Positions 1-8,650 of a stretch of DNA of 64,000 nt are shown here, piece by piece. The position numbers and the translations under genes are program-made. How positions within the stretch are numbered: the stretch's first letter is position 1; every line of letters starts with the position of its first letter. Under the pieces are notes generated by a model, which was not told the origin of the DNA, searched no databases, and saw nothing but the letters and a program-made list of their open reading frames with translations. Origin of the DNA: Pirellulales bacterium (lineage in GTDB: Bacteria > Planctomycetota > Planctomycetia > Pirellulales > PALSA-1355); contig JALHMI010000005.1 in assembly GCA_022844125.1 (NCBI GenBank), positions 1 through 64,000 of the forward strand, written 5' to 3'.

Positions 1-1116
1 CTGAGGGAGCGTGCAGTGGCAGTCGCGGCGCGGATCGTTGCGATAGCCGCAAGGGCAGGGATTGAGCGCCACGAGCAGCATGAAGTCGCACGGGAACGTC
101 GTGCTGGAGAGAGCGCGAGAGATCGTCACGTTGCCGTCTTCCAGCGGTTGCCGGAGCACTTCCAGCGTGCGGCGATTGAACTCGGGCAGTTCGTCGAGAA
201 ACAAAACTCCGTTGTGCGAGAGCGAAATCTCCCCGGGCGTGGGCGTGGAACCTCCGCCGACCAGGCCGGCTTCGCTGATGGTGTGATGCGGCGCGCGGTA
301 CGGACGCGTGGCCAGCAGCGGCTGCCCCGGCTTGAGCAGACCCATCGCGCTATAAATGCGCGTGGTCTCCAATGATTCGCCGGCACAGAGCTCCGGCAGA
401 ATCGTCGGCACGCGCTTGGCAAGCATCGTCTTGCCGGAGCCAGGCGGTCCGAGCATCAGGAGATTATGCGAACCGGCCGCGGCGATCGTCATTGCCCGCT
501 TGGCCATCTCCTGGCCGCGGACGTCGGCGAAGTCGATGTCGTAGCGGGCGTACTCCTCGAACCACTGGTTGAGCCGCGGAGGCGTGGGATCGATGTCGAT
601 CGCGCCGGTAACGAAGGCGACGGCCTGGGCCAGGCTGCTGACGGCGATCACTTCGACGCCTTCGACCACGGCTGCTTCGGCGGCGCTGGCGGTCGGCACG
701 ATCAGCCCGCGAAGCCCCGCTTTGGCTGCCGCGGCCATGGCCATAGAGAGCGCGCCGCGAGTGGGGCGTGTGCTGCCGTCGAGGGCGAGCTCACCGACGA
801 CGGCATACTGCTCGAACAGGTCGGATACGATCTGGCCACTGGCGGCCAGGATGCCCAGCGTGATCGGCAAATCGAACGAGGCGGCCTGCTTGGGAAGTTC
901 GGCCGGGGCCAGGTTGATCACGATCCGATCGCTGGGACGCAGGTAACCGGAGTTGACCAGGGCCCGCTCCACGCGGTGGGTGCTTTCCTTGACGGCGGCT
1001 TCGGGCAGGCCGACGAGGATGGTCTTGGGGAGCGCCGCGGGGGAAACGTCGACCTCGACCTCGACCGGCAGGGCCTCGATTCCCACGAGCGAGAAGGTGT
1101 GGAGCTTGGAAAGCAT
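1..1116 (-). CDS. comM: YifB/ComM family Mg-chelatase-like AAA ATPase (3' end cut by window edge)
   Basis: The frame is open from ATG 1116 to the first base of the window, giving 372 residues of a protein that is usually about 500. The N-terminus ([20 protein letters not shown]) is typical of the family's Lon-substrate-like N-domain. A Walker A motif GPPGSGKT lies near residue 223 and a Walker B motif [10 protein letters not shown] near residue 300. The Cys-rich NPCPCGY segment that follows is characteristic of YifB/ComM. In naturally transformable bacteria ComM is a cytoplasmic hexameric helicase that promotes branch migration of incoming DNA. Its role in planctomycetes is inferred from homology only. 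The ATPase C-terminal part lies outside the window. Confidence 0.93.
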   Translation of the reverse strand, partial: MLSKLHTFSLVGIEALPVEVEVDVSPAALPKTILVGLPEAAVKESTHRVERALVNSGYLRPSDRIVINLAPAELPKQAASFDLPITLGILAASGQIVSDLFEQYAVVGELALDGSTRPTRGALSMAMAAAAKAGLRGLIVPTASAAEAAVVEGVEVIAVSSLAQAVAFVTGAIDIDPTPPRLNQWFEEYARYDIDFADVRGQEMAKRAMTIAAAGSHNLLMLGPPGSGKTMLAKRVPTILPELCAGESLETTRIYSAMGLLKPGQPLLATRPYRAPHHTISEAGLVGGGSTPTPGEISLSHNGVLFLDELPEFNRRTLEVLRQPLEDGNVTISRALSSTTFPCDFMLLVALNPCPCGYRNDPRRDCHCTLPQ

Positions 1117-1381
1117 CGAAAACGCTGAGAGAAGGCGGCTGCCGAAAGCGACCGAAGACCCCATTCTCTAGGACTGGCAAGCGGTCCGCAAGAAGGGGTT
1201 ACCCGTTTCTGGTGCGAACGGATCTGCCAATCGAAAACCCCCTAAAAAAAGAGTAAAAGCTCTTGCATTCCCCCTTGCGTCGGAGCATGATGGGCATGCG
1301 TTCGGCCGTGGCACAGTAGTGACGGCTGCGCGACGGGCAAACATTCCACACGCTTTCACGTGTCCACTTGGGAGAACGCTA

Positions 1382-2416
1382 ATGAGGTGCATCCGAAATC
1401 TGGCTCTCGCTTTGGCGACAGCCACCCTGTTTACCGCGCCAGCGTGGGCGGCAAACACCTACAACATCACACAAAACCAAAGCCAGCTAAATCTCACCGC
1501 TGGTGGCAGCATTCTCGGTAGCACGCTGACCGTTACCGAGCAACAGGCCAACGCGATCACGCGTTACAACGGCACGCTCGAGGTTGGCTTCAACGGCAGC
1601 CCCGCTCCTGGTGGCGGCATCAATTTTCCCGGCGGTAGCGCCGCCTCGGCGGTCAATCCGACCGGCCTCTTCAACATTCCCCTGCAGTACTCGCCCAACG
1701 TTAACGGCGCAGCCGGCACGGCCGCGGCGAACTACGGTGTGAATATCAACGCACCGATCGGCTTCCAAATCCCCTCGTTCACGGTTCCGATTGGAGGCGG
1801 TGAAATCACCCTGAGCCTTGGGACTCTGCAGTCGTTCAACATGGCGCTGGCAATCCGGGACCTGGACCTCGACGTGACCGGTAACGGGACACCGATTGGT
1901 GCCGGCGGCGTGTTCGACGCCAACGCCACCAGCATCAGCATCGCCACGGGCTTTGCAGACTTGAATGGCGCGCTCGTGTTCGACCAGGCGAACTTTGTCG
2001 ACACCCTGGCCGTGGCGGCGGCCCTAAATCTACTGGCTGGCGCTGTACCCGACCTGGGTCTGACGGTAAGCACGAATCTGTTCAACTCGACCGTTTCGCT
2101 CGGCATTGGCACGCGGATCGACCTGTCCACGCTGGGCGGTGTTTCGTTGCCGAATACGGCCGCAGCAGACGGCAGCGTCAGCTTTGTGAATCTGGCTACC
2201 CCATCGACGTTGATCTTGCCGGTCGAAATCGCGCTTCCCAGCCTGGAAGAACTCGGCCTACCGACGGAGATTCTCGATTTGCAGTTGAGCCTCGCCGGTC
2301 AACTTCGGGCGACGGGCCTGATCACCGAAGTGCCCGAGCCGTCGTCACTGGTGCTGGGCGCGCTGGCCGCCAGCGGCTTGGCTTTGGTCATTCGCCGTCG
2401 TCGACGCTCGGCTTAG
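1382..2416 (+). CDS. PEP-CTERM sorting-domain exported protein
   Basis: The product is 344 residues. The start at ATG 1382 is chosen because a GGGAGAA Shine-Dalgarno lies just upstream and it opens directly onto a signal peptide ending in APAWA (residues 1-24). The body is rich in Asn, Gly, Ala, Thr and Leu and probably all-beta. I recognise no catalytic motif. The C-terminus has the sorting tripartite: VPEP, then a hydrophobic segment, then an Arg-rich tail (RRRRRSA). Family knowledge says such proteins are recognised by an exosortase and delivered to the cell surface or matrix. No exosortase is in this window. A strong terminator follows at 2450. The precise role is unknown. Confidence 0.88.
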   Translation: MRCIRNLALALATATLFTAPAWAANTYNITQNQSQLNLTAGGSILGSTLTVTEQQANAITRYNGTLEVGFNGSPAPGGGINFPGGSAASAVNPTGLFNIPLQYSPNVNGAAGTAAANYGVNINAPIGFQIPSFTVPIGGGEITLSLGTLQSFNMALAIRDLDLDVTGNGTPIGAGGVFDANATSISIATGFADLNGALVFDQANFVDTLAVAAALNLLAGAVPDLGLTVSTNLFNSTVSLGIGTRIDLSTLGGVSLPNTAAADGSVSFVNLATPSTLILPVEIALPSLEELGLPTEILDLQLSLAGQLRATGLITEVPEPSSLVLGALAASGLALVIRRRRRSA

Positions 2417-2449
2417 TTCGCCAAATAGCGGAAAGTATGTCACGAATCG

Positions 2450-2487
2450 AGGCCGCCTCTCGCTTGCCGAGGGGCGGCCTTTCTATT
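2450..2487 (+). terminator. Rho-independent terminator of the PEP-CTERM gene
   Basis: The perfect 8-bp stem AGGCCGCC (2450-2457) pairs with GGCGGCCT (2473-2480) and is followed by a T-rich tract (TTCTATTT). It lies 34 bases after the PEP-CTERM stop codon. Confidence 0.8.
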
Positions 2488-2756
2488 TACTGGGAATGTT
2501 TATGTTCTGGAGATGAGAGTTCTCTGTGGGCAGTGGTGAGCGGAACCGCAAGGCCAGGCCAGGATGTCCGTCGCCAGGCGGAATCTCAAAGAAAGCTGAT
2601 GCCAAAACTCGAACTCGACGCACAGAGATCTGATTGCGGGCCGGTCGCGCTGGGTATCGCGGCAATGGAAGCGGACGACCGATAACCGAGGAGGTCTCCT
2701 CGCTTGCCGGCCGAACCGGCTACGGTGGCGGTAACGCCTCGGGATGAGCGCACGCC

Positions 2757-2820
2757 GAAAACGCTGCCAGGAACCGCGTTCTTGTTTGAAGCAGAAACAA
2801 AGGTTCCTAACAGCGTTTTC
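2757..2820. repeat. Long imperfect inverted repeat between convergent genes
   Basis: Arm GAAAACGCTGCCAGGAACC (2757-2775) matches the reverse complement of 2802-2820 at 17 of 19 positions. An inner stem TTGTTT (2782-2787) / AAACAA (2795-2800) sits inside it. It occupies most of what is otherwise a 440-base gap (2417-2856) with no convincing gene. It lacks a T-run on either strand, so it is not a standard terminator. It could be a bidirectional RNA structure or a small non-autonomous repeat. Confidence 0.6.
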
Positions 2821-2856
2821 CCGTCTCGGGACGTTCGCTCGCGGGCAGCTTGCTGC

Positions 2857-3579
2857 TTAGTTCATCGAGACGCTACGAACCGGGTCGGCCAGAACCTGGG
2901 CCCAGACCGTGGGAGTGACGCGCTCCTTGAGCCAGTCGCGGAGCGTGTTGCAGCCCAGGGCGTGCACGCAGCGGCGCGGGTCGTCCTCGCTGCCACGATA
3001 GCCCCAGTGCACGGCCACCAGCTTGCCATTGGCGATCATCGGGCCGCCGCTGTCGCCGGGAATTGTCACCTGGCGCTCCTGAACGCCTTGCGCGGCGATC
3101 AGCGACAACGGTACATCGCCTTCCATCGGAATCGGCGGGGAAATGGCAGCCAAAAACGCGCGGAACCGCTTGGGGCCGTAGCCCCAGATTTCGACCACCT
3201 CGCCCACGTTCGGGGCCTGGTCGGCAATCGGAACCGGTTGGATGCCCTTGGGGGCGTAAATCCAGAGGGCCGCGACATCGAGTTTCTTGTCGATCGCCAG
3301 GATCCGGGCACCCGAGTTCTGGCCATCGCGGAAATCGACCGTAATCGGGCCAACTTCATCTTCGAACAGGTGGGCGGCAGTCAGAACCAATCCGGCGTCG
3401 CCGTCGATCGCGGTCAACGTTCCGCTGCCATTGATCGTCGGGCCCGGTTGCTTGTAACCACTGATCCAATTCTTGATACGGCAGGCGGCGAGGCGGGTTC
3501 CGTGTTGTTGATACGAGACGGGTTCGGCGGTGGGACTGGCGAGCATGGCGCCAGCCAACAAGAGGACATAGAGCTGCAC
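2857..3579 (-). CDS. Small secreted trypsin-like serine protease
   Basis: The product is 240 residues. The ribosome site decides the start: GGAGGG lies seven bases before GTG 3579. A TTG 15 bases further upstream in frame would put that site inside the gene. A short hydrophobic signal peptide (VQLYVLLLAGAMLAS) is followed by a chymotrypsin-fold domain with an apparently complete triad: His70 in LTAAH, Asp101 in KKLDVA and Ser177 in PGDSGGP. It probably acts outside the cytoplasm. The natural substrate cannot be read from sequence. It is convergent with the PEP-CTERM gene and appears monocistronic. Confidence 0.85.
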   Translation of the reverse strand: MQLYVLLLAGAMLASPTAEPVSYQQHGTRLAACRIKNWISGYKQPGPTINGSGTLTAIDGDAGLVLTAAHLFEDEVGPITVDFRDGQNSGARILAIDKKLDVAALWIYAPKGIQPVPIADQAPNVGEVVEIWGYGPKRFRAFLAAISPPIPMEGDVPLSLIAAQGVQERQVTIPGDSGGPMIANGKLVAVHWGYRGSEDDPRRCVHALGCNTLRDWLKERVTPTVWAQVLADPVRSVSMN

Positions 3580-3943
3580 TTGGTTTCCCTCCAATGACTC
3601 GGTCGCTTCGTGATGCCCCCGGGACTGGCAAAAGCCTGGGTCGGGCCTTGCCCTCCGTCACCGCGGTATGCGGTGGACAGCCACCTCCCGTCATCCGCTG
3701 ACCGGGGCTGTCAGGCGAGTTCCAGAATAATTGGTGAAACGAGTGATTGAAAGGGTCATGCAGCGATTTACGAGGATTAGATTTCAAAATGCTGGGTAAT
3801 TCGCAACCACCAATGCGCCAACGATTACGGAAGCGTCAGGTTTTCGCGATTGCGCAGGGACTCGAGATCGCAGCCCCGTCGAGGCGCATCTCAGGCGCAA
3901 TTCACGAATCAGTTGACTGGGCAATGCGGGAAGAAAGGACGGC
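3580..3943. other. Intergenic region without a convincing gene
   Basis: The 364 bases between the protease start and the end of the gamma-glutamyltranspeptidase gene hold no ORF with a plausible start, composition or recognisable product. The protease promoter should lie here, but I cannot place it with confidence. Confidence 0.4.
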
Positions 3944-5686
3944 TCAGTAACCGGCCGCGCAGCCGTCTTTCCGGGCTTCGGTCGCCCCGAACAGGGTGCC
4001 GCGCTCCCAGTCGATGAGGATGCCCTGATAGCCGCCGAATCCGCCTCCGCGGCCCCGTTCGACCTGGTGCCCACGCTTGCGGAGCGCGGCCACGACGTCT
4101 CCCGGTACCTGCGGTTCGACCACCACCGTGCCGCCGTTGCTTTCTGCCGGATCGCCCGTGGGCGAAGCGCTCCCCTGGTGCAGGATTCGAGCGGCATCGC
4201 CAGCCAACTGCGGGTTCAGGCCGAAATCGATCATGTTCACGAGCACCTGCACGTGCCCCTGGGCCTGCATGTCGCCACCCATCACGCCAAAGCAGAACCA
4301 GGGCTTATTGTCCTTAGTGACGATGGCCGGAATGATCGTGTGGAACGGCCGCTTATGTGGCTCCAGCCGGTTCAGGTGCGTGTCGTCGAGGGCGAACAGT
4401 TCGCCGCGGTTCTGCATCACGAACCCGACGTCCCCCGGCACGATCCAGGAGCCGAAGCCGGCGAAGTTGCTCTGAATGAACGAGCAGCAATTGCGGTCCT
4501 TGTCGACCACGGTGAGATAAACCGTGTCACTGCGCTCGAGCAGCGGATTTCCTGGCGGCACATCGACGGCAGCGGTCTGCATGTCGAGCCGCTTGGCCCG
4601 CTCCTTGGCATACTGCTTCGACAGCAGCTCCGCGATCGGTAGCTTGCCGAACGACGGATCGGCATACCACTTGGCCCGATCGGCGAAGGCCAGCTTCTTG
4701 GCTTCGACGAACAGGTGATACCACTCGGGACTGCCGAGCCCCATCCCGCGGACGTCGTGCGGCTCGATCAGGTTGAGCATCTGCAGGGCGGCGATTCCCT
4801 GGCCGTTGGGGGGCAGTTCCCAAACGTCGTAGCCGCGGTAGCTGGTCGATACCGGCTCAACCCATTCGGACGTGTGATCGGCCAGGTCCTTGAGCGTCAT
4901 GTATCCGCCGTGGGCCGCGGCGTATTCGGCAATCTGTCTGCCAATCTCGCCGCGATAAAACGCCGCGGGACCGTCCTTGGAAATCGCGCGGTAGCTCGCC
5001 GCCAGGTAGGGATTGCGGAAGATCTCGCCCTCGGCCGGAGCGTGGCCATCAATCAGATACGTTTTGGCCGTGTCGGGATACTGCTTGAGCTTGGGCGAAA
5101 CGTGCTGCCAGAAGCCGGCGATGATCTCGCTGACCGGAAAGCCATTCTCGGCGTAATCGATCGCGGGGGCGAGAATCTCGGCCAGCGGCTTACTGCCGAA
5201 CCGCGCGCGGAGGGTTTCCCAACCGTCGACGCAGCCCGGCACCGACCAGCTCAACACGCCTTCGCCCGGGATGCTCTTGAGCCCCTTCTGCTTGAACACG
5301 TCGCGGTTGAGCGTGTAGGGGCTGCGACCGCTGCCGTTCAGTCCGTAGAGTTTCTGGGTCTTGTTATCCCAATAGATCACGAACACGTCCCCGCCGATGC
5401 CGCAGCTCATCGGCTCGGTCAGCCCCAGCATGGCGTTGGTGGCGATCGCCGCATCGGCCGCATTGCCGCCGGCCTTGAGGATGTCGACACCGACTTCGGC
5501 CGCCAGCGGAATGCTGGTGGCGACGATGCCGTGCTTGGCCACGACGACCGAGCGACTTTGCCGGGGATTGCCGAGGGGACGATCGTAGTAGGCCATTTCA
5601 TCCTCGGCGAAACTGATGGACGCTTGAGCCAACGCGACGCAGACGAGCGTCAGGCAGAAGAAAAGTCGGAAGGTAGGTCGGCGCAT
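3944..5686 (-). CDS. ggt: Gamma-glutamyltranspeptidase
   Basis: The product is 580 residues, the normal length for the family. A signal peptide (residues 1-27, ending SISFA) targets the periplasm, and AGAGGAA lies just upstream of ATG 5686. The family landmarks are present: GGNAADAAIA and GIGGDVF near the N-terminus, and the processing and nucleophile site SDTVYLTVVD, where Thr388 would become the N-terminus of the small subunit after autocleavage. The C-terminal small subunit includes the conserved GVMGGDMQ. These Ntn-hydrolases release or transfer the gamma-glutamyl group of glutathione and related amides. The gene stands alone. A related acylase is possible but less likely given the conserved GG motifs. 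Confidence 0.93.
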   Translation of the reverse strand: MRRPTFRLFFCLTLVCVALAQASISFAEDEMAYYDRPLGNPRQSRSVVVAKHGIVATSIPLAAEVGVDILKAGGNAADAAIATNAMLGLTEPMSCGIGGDVFVIYWDNKTQKLYGLNGSGRSPYTLNRDVFKQKGLKSIPGEGVLSWSVPGCVDGWETLRARFGSKPLAEILAPAIDYAENGFPVSEIIAGFWQHVSPKLKQYPDTAKTYLIDGHAPAEGEIFRNPYLAASYRAISKDGPAAFYRGEIGRQIAEYAAAHGGYMTLKDLADHTSEWVEPVSTSYRGYDVWELPPNGQGIAALQMLNLIEPHDVRGMGLGSPEWYHLFVEAKKLAFADRAKWYADPSFGKLPIAELLSKQYAKERAKRLDMQTAAVDVPPGNPLLERSDTVYLTVVDKDRNCCSFIQSNFAGFGSWIVPGDVGFVMQNRGELFALDDTHLNRLEPHKRPFHTIIPAIVTKDNKPWFCFGVMGGDMQAQGHVQVLVNMIDFGLNPQLAGDAARILHQGSASPTGDPAESNGGTVVVEPQVPGDVVAALRKRGHQVERGRGGGFGGYQGILIDWERGTLFGATEARKDGCAAGY

Positions 5687-5795
5687 GGCGAAGTTCCTCT
5701 GGGAAAGGAAGGCGAAGTGCCGCCATGATAGCCAGGTGCGCGGGGCGTGTCGAATTCTGGGCGACTAGCGGTTAGCCAGTTCACGAGATGCCCCG

Positions 5796-6097
5796 TTATT
5801 GCAGGCCCTGCACCCAAGCGTCCAGAAGGAACACGGTAGCAACCAATACTGCGAAGGGGGCGAGGATTATCGGAATCACCCACCAAAGCAACTTGTACGA
5901 GGAAAGCGGCCGGACTTCGCCGACGACGCGTCGGAAAATGGCTACCGCAATCGCAGCCGCGAAGCCGTAGTAGCAATGGCAAACAGAGCGGATGCCTCCG
6001 AGCTGCCCTCCGTCATTCTTGCTCCCGCGACAGCGACGGGCAAAGTGAAGATCAATGCCAGGAATGTAGAGCAAATTGCAATCACGATTGATTCCAC
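5796..6097 (-). pseudogene. Small membrane protein ORF, apparently split by a frameshift
   Basis: Two overlapping frames each carry half of a membrane protein. From GTG 6097, one frame reads a hydrophobic segment (SIVIAICSTFLALIFTLPV) and continues to a stop at 5942. The next frame begins near 5985 and reads GFAAAIAVAIF, then KLLWWVIPIILAPFAVLVAT, and ends at 5796. Joined by a one-base shift near 5960-5985, they would give a roughly 100-residue protein with three membrane segments. This could be true decay, programmed frameshifting or a sequencing error. If the shift is not real, the intact alternative is a 101-residue ORF from TTG 6101. I recognise no family. Confidence 0.45.
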
Positions 6098-6314
6098 CCA
6101 ACCCCGCCCTAGGCGACGATTAGCTGTGGGCAGCGAATTGTCGTTTGATTCAACTATATGGCCAGGATAGCCGGGGAAGACTTGTGGTGGTTCAAATGAG
6201 TCCGCCGTCTTGAGATAAGCTGCGGCTGCATCAAACGCCAGACTACCAGAAAATCGCAGTTTGCGACGATGCCCCTCAGTATGTTCGGGGAGCCACGTTC
6301 CAACTTGCCGCTCG

Positions 6315-7805
6315 CTATTCCGGCATCACGACATCCTCAAACATCACCTTCCCATCCACGTCGTGGAACCGCGCCGTCAGAGTCGGCTCACCTTCCGGCC
6401 GATCAACCGTCATCGACAGAAAGCCACCCTTCACGCGCAAGAAGCGGTGGATCTCGGGCCGATAGTCCTTGGGATCCCAGCCGCCGGCGTGCGGATCGCT
6501 GCCGGGGCCGCTCGAGTATTCGCGAACCTTCGTCTCAGGGTCGATCGAGAAGAACTGCCAATGCCGGTCGCCGCAGATGGTGAGCATCTTGCGCGAGGCG
6601 ACGAATTCGCGTAGCTCGCGTCCTTCGTGCTCGAAGCCGGCGTTCGCCAGGTTGTCGTTCTTCTGATCGCGATCCGGCCCCACCAGCGGCGTCGGGCTGA
6701 TCAGGATCCGGAACGTCGCATCCGAGGCGTCGACCGTCTCCTTGAACCAGCGCTTCTGCTCGGCGCCCCAGATCGATTTGTCCGGACCATCGGGCATCGT
6801 GTTCGGGCTGCGGAAGTCGCGCCCCTCGACGAGCCAGACTTGCAGGTCCTTGCCCCAGCGGAACGTGCGATACGTCTTGTCGCTCATCGGCACCTGCTCG
6901 CGGAAGATCGCCTGCCCCTGCCGAAAAGTAAAGTCGCCCATGTAGGGCGTCTCCATCGTCGGCCAGCAGTCGTTCACCCAGGTGTCATGATCGTCCTTCA
7001 TGAAGTAGCTGGCGAACTGGCGATGGAACTCGACATTCGTCGGCCAGCTATACATCCGCTGCCAATGCCAGCGGGCGAGGTCGACGTTTTTCGCCAACTG
7101 GTCGTAGTAGATGATGTCGCCCGTGTGCACGAAGAACTGCGGGTCCAGCTTGGCGATGGCGCGATAGACCTTGAAACCCTCGGGCACGTCCTGGTCGTCG
7201 TCGCCGAAGCAGGTGGCGGCCACGAACGTGACTTTCTGCGGGTCACTTGGTTTCGCCGCCGTATGAAACCCTCCGGTCATCGTCTGGCCGGACGTGCCAT
7301 CCACTCCGCGCGTTTCCACGCGCACATCGTACTTCACGCCCGGCTGCAAGCCGCTCAGCGCAAACTTCCGCGTGAAGTCTCCGAGCGGATCGACGGCTTC
7401 CCACGCCGCGCTCTGCCACTCGCTCGCCTCGCGCGGCTTCCACGACACGCGCACCTCGCCGTCGACGCCCGGCGCGCCTTGCTTCAGATCGTCGACCGTC
7501 GCGCCATCGGGATACACGATGCCCTCGAACAACTGCTCGCGGCGCGGCGCCTTGGCGTCGTCCTTCTTGGGCTTCGCGTACTTGATTGTCACCATCGGCC
7601 CGTCGGCCGAATTGCGCTCGGCGTTTTTCGTAAGCCGGGTCCAGACGATCGCCGAGTGATCGGTGACTTCGCCGATTTTGATGCCTGTGGCCAGATGCGG
7701 CCCAGTGTCAAGGGCCGCCGGCGAAGCGAAGATGTCATTGAACGTGAGCAATGCAAGCATGGCCCAGGCCGCCTGCGTACGCTTCGGCATAAAACAGCAC
7801 GTCAT
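6315..7805 (-). CDS. phoD: PhoD-like alkaline phosphatase (metallophosphatase)
   Basis: The product is 496 residues from ATG 7805. That start has a GAGGT ribosome site nearby and opens onto a signal peptide (about residues 6-28), so I prefer it to the longer upstream frame. An N-terminal Fn3-like PhoD_N domain (about residues 30-190) precedes the metallophosphatase core. Core motifs include AATCFGDDDQD, FVHTGDIIYYD, MKDDHDTW and ICGDRHWQFF, which carry the usual Asp/His metal ligands. PhoD enzymes are exported Ca/Fe-dependent phosphodiesterases and monoesterases that free phosphate from organic esters. No Pho-box could be identified by eye. Confidence 0.9.
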   Translation of the reverse strand: MTCCFMPKRTQAAWAMLALLTFNDIFASPAALDTGPHLATGIKIGEVTDHSAIVWTRLTKNAERNSADGPMVTIKYAKPKKDDAKAPRREQLFEGIVYPDGATVDDLKQGAPGVDGEVRVSWKPREASEWQSAAWEAVDPLGDFTRKFALSGLQPGVKYDVRVETRGVDGTSGQTMTGGFHTAAKPSDPQKVTFVAATCFGDDDQDVPEGFKVYRAIAKLDPQFFVHTGDIIYYDQLAKNVDLARWHWQRMYSWPTNVEFHRQFASYFMKDDHDTWVNDCWPTMETPYMGDFTFRQGQAIFREQVPMSDKTYRTFRWGKDLQVWLVEGRDFRSPNTMPDGPDKSIWGAEQKRWFKETVDASDATFRILISPTPLVGPDRDQKNDNLANAGFEHEGRELREFVASRKMLTICGDRHWQFFSIDPETKVREYSSGPGSDPHAGGWDPKDYRPEIHRFLRVKGGFLSMTVDRPEGEPTLTARFHDVDGKVMFEDVVMPE

Positions 7806-7989
7806 TAAAAAGACCTCGGGCGGCGGGAATCGCGGAAGCGACAGGACTGGCTCGATCATGTCAGCTTGGGCCTGCCATTTCAACCAATCCCTTCGGAATA
7901 CTGGTCGCGGACTCGATCGCTTGACGCCGCTTCGTGAAGCATCGAGCCTGTGCAGCTCCGATCCCTCCCCCAGCACTCCTGACATCACC

Positions 7990-8312
7990 GACAACTCCTG
8001 GTACTTCTCCGACTTTTCACTACGCTCGTGGCGTGCCTGGCCATCGAAGCGGCCTGTGGCGCCACGGCCGAGCCGCGCTCAACGATCTAAGTCTCGACCG
8101 AGGGTGATGACAGCGACGGCCGCACCTGGCAGACCGCGTTTCGCACCATTCTAAAGGCACTCGACTGCGTGCCTGAGGACCATGGCGGCTACCGCGTCGT
8201 CGTTCGTCCCGGCACTTATCGTGAGGCCAACCTGCACCCGAAGCACATTGGCGCTGCCGGCGCGTACAATTTGCTTTCGGACGCCGGCTGGTTCTTTCGA
8301 ACAAGGCGGTAG
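7990..8312 (+). pseudogene. Remnant of a secreted right-handed beta-helix / pectate-lyase-like gene
   Basis: One frame reads a signal-peptide-like stretch (LLVLLRLFTTLVACLAIEAA), then AEPRSTI, an in-frame TAA at 8088-8090, then VSTEGDDSDGRTWQTAFRTI and VVVRPGTYREANLHPKH before a stop at 8310. The text after the stop matches the opening of planctomycete secreted parallel beta-helix proteins, where the stop position would be Tyr. There is no ATG at the expected start, and the several hundred residues of helix that should follow are missing. It is therefore a dead 5' fragment in an otherwise empty 543-base gap (7806-8348). Confidence 0.6.
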
Positions 8313-8348
8313 CATCCGACTCGTGCGTTGCCAACAGGCAGCGTCGGC

Positions 8349-8579
8349 TCAGCCGAGTAGTTCCTGCATCAGCAGCGAGGCAATAAGCACGATGGCCGCG
8401 AGCATGAGGGCGATACCCATCCCCATGCACATCCAAAAGGCAACCGGGGTTTCATGACGAGTGACGTTGAACCCAAGAGTTGGCCATTTACTTGTCAAAA
8501 GGGCCCTTCGCACGTGCCAACCAGCAATTAGACCGCAAGCGGTGAAGAACAGCAGCCGCGATAGAAGCAAGTAGTTCAT
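8349..8579 (-). CDS. Small two-helix membrane protein of unknown function
   Basis: The product is about 76 residues from ATG 8579 (MNYLLLSRLLFF). Two hydrophobic stretches are evident: residues about 2-21 and a longer one around FWMCMGMGIALMLAAIVLIA. ATG 8597 and TTG 8624 are alternative starts. None has a strong ribosome site. No family is recognised. The gene lies downstream of, and on the same strand as, the DUF1501/DUF1553 operon, but the roughly 70-base gap does not prove co-transcription. Confidence 0.5.
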   Translation of the reverse strand: MNYLLLSRLLFFTACGLIAGWHVRRALLTSKWPTLGFNVTRHETPVAFWMCMGMGIALMLAAIVLIASLLMQELLG

Positions 8580-8650
8580 GACCTGATCCGATGGCATCCT
8601 ACGGACGACCGGACGGACGAACAACTCAGGGCCCTGTGGTTAGTTGCCTT

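Noticed and set aside
2437-2685. An 82-residue plus-strand ORF after the PEP-CTERM gene
   Set aside because: It contains the gene's terminator hairpin and shows no conserved pattern.
3747-3950. A 67-residue plus-strand ORF
   Set aside because: No ribosome site, odd composition and overlap with the end of the gamma-glutamyltranspeptidase gene.
4715-5728. A 337-residue plus-strand ORF opposite gamma-glutamyltranspeptidase
   Set aside because: Antisense shadow with no start context or known motif.
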